Source: Desulfovibrionaceae bacterium UBA930
Lineage (GTDB): Bacteria; Desulfobacterota; Desulfovibrionia; Desulfovibrionales; Desulfovibrionaceae
Length of the DNA stretch: 6,532 nucleotides
Assembly: GCA_002293605.1 (NCBI GenBank)
Contig: DBDO01000188.1
Coordinates: 1-6,532 of the forward strand
Direction of reading: 5' to 3'
Within the stretch, counting starts at the first letter, position 1. The number at the start of each line of letters is the position of its first letter. The position numbers were made by a program, and so were the translations under genes. Below the pieces are notes generated by a model that searched no databases, was not told the origin of the DNA, and was given only the letters and a program-made list of their open reading frames with translations. Below, in pieces: positions 6,279 to 6,532 of the stretch.

Positions 6279-6282
6279 TCAT
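6178..6282 (-). CDS. Aromatic-amino-acid leader peptide of the aroA'-aroB'-pheA operon
   Basis: A 34-codon gene whose product is probably not functional as a protein; its translation is the sensor. It starts at ATG 6282 with AGGA 6 nt upstream and ends with TAA at 6180-6178. Residues 16-25 read FFYGFYFWYF: five Phe, three Tyr and one Trp in ten codons. Two further Phe (4 and 10) bring the total to 11 aromatic residues of 34. The rest is Ser/Ala-rich at the N-terminus with a basic RKSCGRG end, and nothing suggests an enzyme or membrane protein. A strong terminator and alternative pairing segments follow. The composition is like PheL/TrpL-type attenuator peptides but covers all three aromatic residues, matching an operon that makes the shared precursor plus the Phe branch. 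No homologue is recognised by sequence; the role is inferred from layout and codon content. Confidence 0.88.
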   Translation of the reverse strand: MTSFAAASSFQAVNSFFYGFYFWYFRKSCGRGTA

Positions 6283-6329
6283 AGGTGTTCCTGAAATCTA
6301 CTGTTTGCGCCAAAAATAACGCGTGTGAA

Positions 6330-6358
6330 AAACTAGCCTCTGGCCCGGCAAAAGTCAA
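6330..6358 (-). promoter_or_regulatory. Sigma70-like promoter for the leader peptide and aromatic operon
   Basis: On the minus strand TTGACT (6358-6353, five of six consensus bases) is followed after exactly 17 nt by TAGTTT (6335-6330, a weak -10). The predicted transcription start near 6323 gives a 5' leader of about 40 nt before the leader peptide ATG and roughly 210 nt to the terminator. This is a typical length for an attenuated transcript. Confidence 0.6.
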
Positions 6359-6403
6359 GAGAGCGGTGCGGAAAATTTGCAGCGCCATGCAGGCATGAAT
6401 CGC

Positions 6404-6432
6404 TTGCCAAGGGCCGGACTTTTCGTTATTGT
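6404..6432 (+). promoter_or_regulatory. Candidate sigma70-like promoter for the radical SAM gene
   Basis: TTGCCA (6404-6409) and TATTGT (6427-6432) are separated by 17 nt. They would start transcription near 6440, about 25 nt before the ATG at 6464. It is divergent from the aromatic operon promoter, with about 45 nt between the two -35 boxes. Matches are four of six at each box, so it is plausible rather than certain. Confidence 0.45.
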
Positions 6433-6451
6433 GTTTATAAATATTAACGAA
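6422..6451. repeat. Inverted repeat TTCGTTA-N16-TAACGAA over the radical SAM promoter
   Basis: Two perfect 7-bp half-sites (6422-6428 and 6445-6451) flank an AT-rich centre. They overlap the proposed -10 box and transcription start of the downstream gene. Its placement would suit a repressor operator. It is not followed by a T-run, so it is not a terminator. No known regulator motif was recognised. Confidence 0.4.
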
Positions 6452-6463
6452 TGCAGGTGAAGG

Positions 6464-6532
6464 ATGAGAGAAAGTACGCTGAAAAAGCTGAAAATTCTTG
6501 CCGATTCGGCCAAGTACGATGTGTCCTGCGCC
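6464..6532 (+). CDS. Start of a putative DNA modification/repair radical SAM protein (cut by window edge)
   Basis: Only 23 codons are visible, reading MRESTLKKLKILADSAKYDV and then SCA, open to the window edge. The pattern 'K-x-x-IL-A-D-x-A-K-Y-D-x-SC' is what I recall for the N-terminus of the radical SAM family annotated as putative DNA modification/repair protein (TIGR03916 type). Members of that family often sit beside a uracil-DNA-glycosylase-like partner (TIGR03915 type). The radical SAM cysteine motif itself would lie further downstream and cannot be seen. The ATG has AGGTGAAGG immediately upstream, giving a short spacing, and a plausible promoter about 30-60 nt upstream. Identity rests on a short stretch, so confidence is moderate. 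Confidence 0.6.
   Translation, partial: MRESTLKKLKILADSAKYDVSCA

Noticed and set aside
6206..6388. A 60-codon minus-strand reading frame overlapping the leader peptide in another frame
   Set aside because: It spans the proposed promoter and has no ribosome binding site. The aromatic-rich frame has a ribosome binding site, a stop codon placed for attenuation, and a matching terminator.
1..6532. CRISPR arrays, insertion sequences, tRNA or rRNA genes
   Set aside because: No regularly spaced repeats, transposase-like reading frames, terminal inverted repeats, or tRNA/rRNA signatures were found; the window reads as core chromosomal genes.

Overview
The window is a GC-rich bacterial chromosome segment that best fits the Desulfovibrio group (Desulfovibrionaceae). 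The main reason is the archaeal-type entry into the shikimate pathway (ADTH synthase plus 3-dehydroquinate synthase II) joined to a bacterial three-domain PheA. Desulfovibrio is known to use this arrangement in place of DAHP synthase and classical AroB. The assignment is inferred from gene content and not from a marker gene.

Layout, left to right. (1) 1-1409, minus strand: a soluble PAS-type sensor histidine kinase, followed 38 nt later by the start of rdgB (XTP/dITP diphosphatase), which runs off the left edge. (2) 1410-1772: a 363-nt intergenic region with a consensus TATAAT box on the plus strand and a long, highly self-complementary stretch. That stretch could be a 6S-like RNA or a structured rimO leader. 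(3) 1773-3125, plus strand: rimO, the ribosomal protein uS12 methylthiotransferase. (4) 3071-6051, minus strand: a tight three-gene operon, aroA' (ADTH synthase) -> aroB' (DHQ synthase II) -> pheA (chorismate mutase/prephenate dehydratase/ACT). Its 3' end overlaps the 3' end of rimO by 55 bp in convergent orientation. (5) 6052-6463: a 412-nt regulatory region. It holds a sigma70-like promoter for the aromatic operon, an unlisted 34-codon leader peptide gene, a rho-independent terminator, and a divergent promoter. (6) 6464-6532, plus strand: the first 23 codons of a gene resembling the radical SAM family 'putative DNA modification/repair radical SAM protein'.

The most interesting item is the control region of the aromatic operon. 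The leader peptide contains the run FFYGFYFWYF (5 Phe, 3 Tyr and 1 Trp in ten codons). It is followed by RNA segments that can form either an antiterminator or a GC-rich terminator with a U-tract. This is a textbook layout for ribosome-mediated transcription attenuation, here tuned to all three aromatic amino acids and placed before the archaeal-type pathway genes. Working together, aroA' and aroB' make 3-dehydroquinate, and PheA diverts the resulting chorismate to phenylpyruvate. PheA activity is probably also feedback-controlled by Phe through its ACT domain, so the pathway would be controlled both at transcription and at the enzyme.
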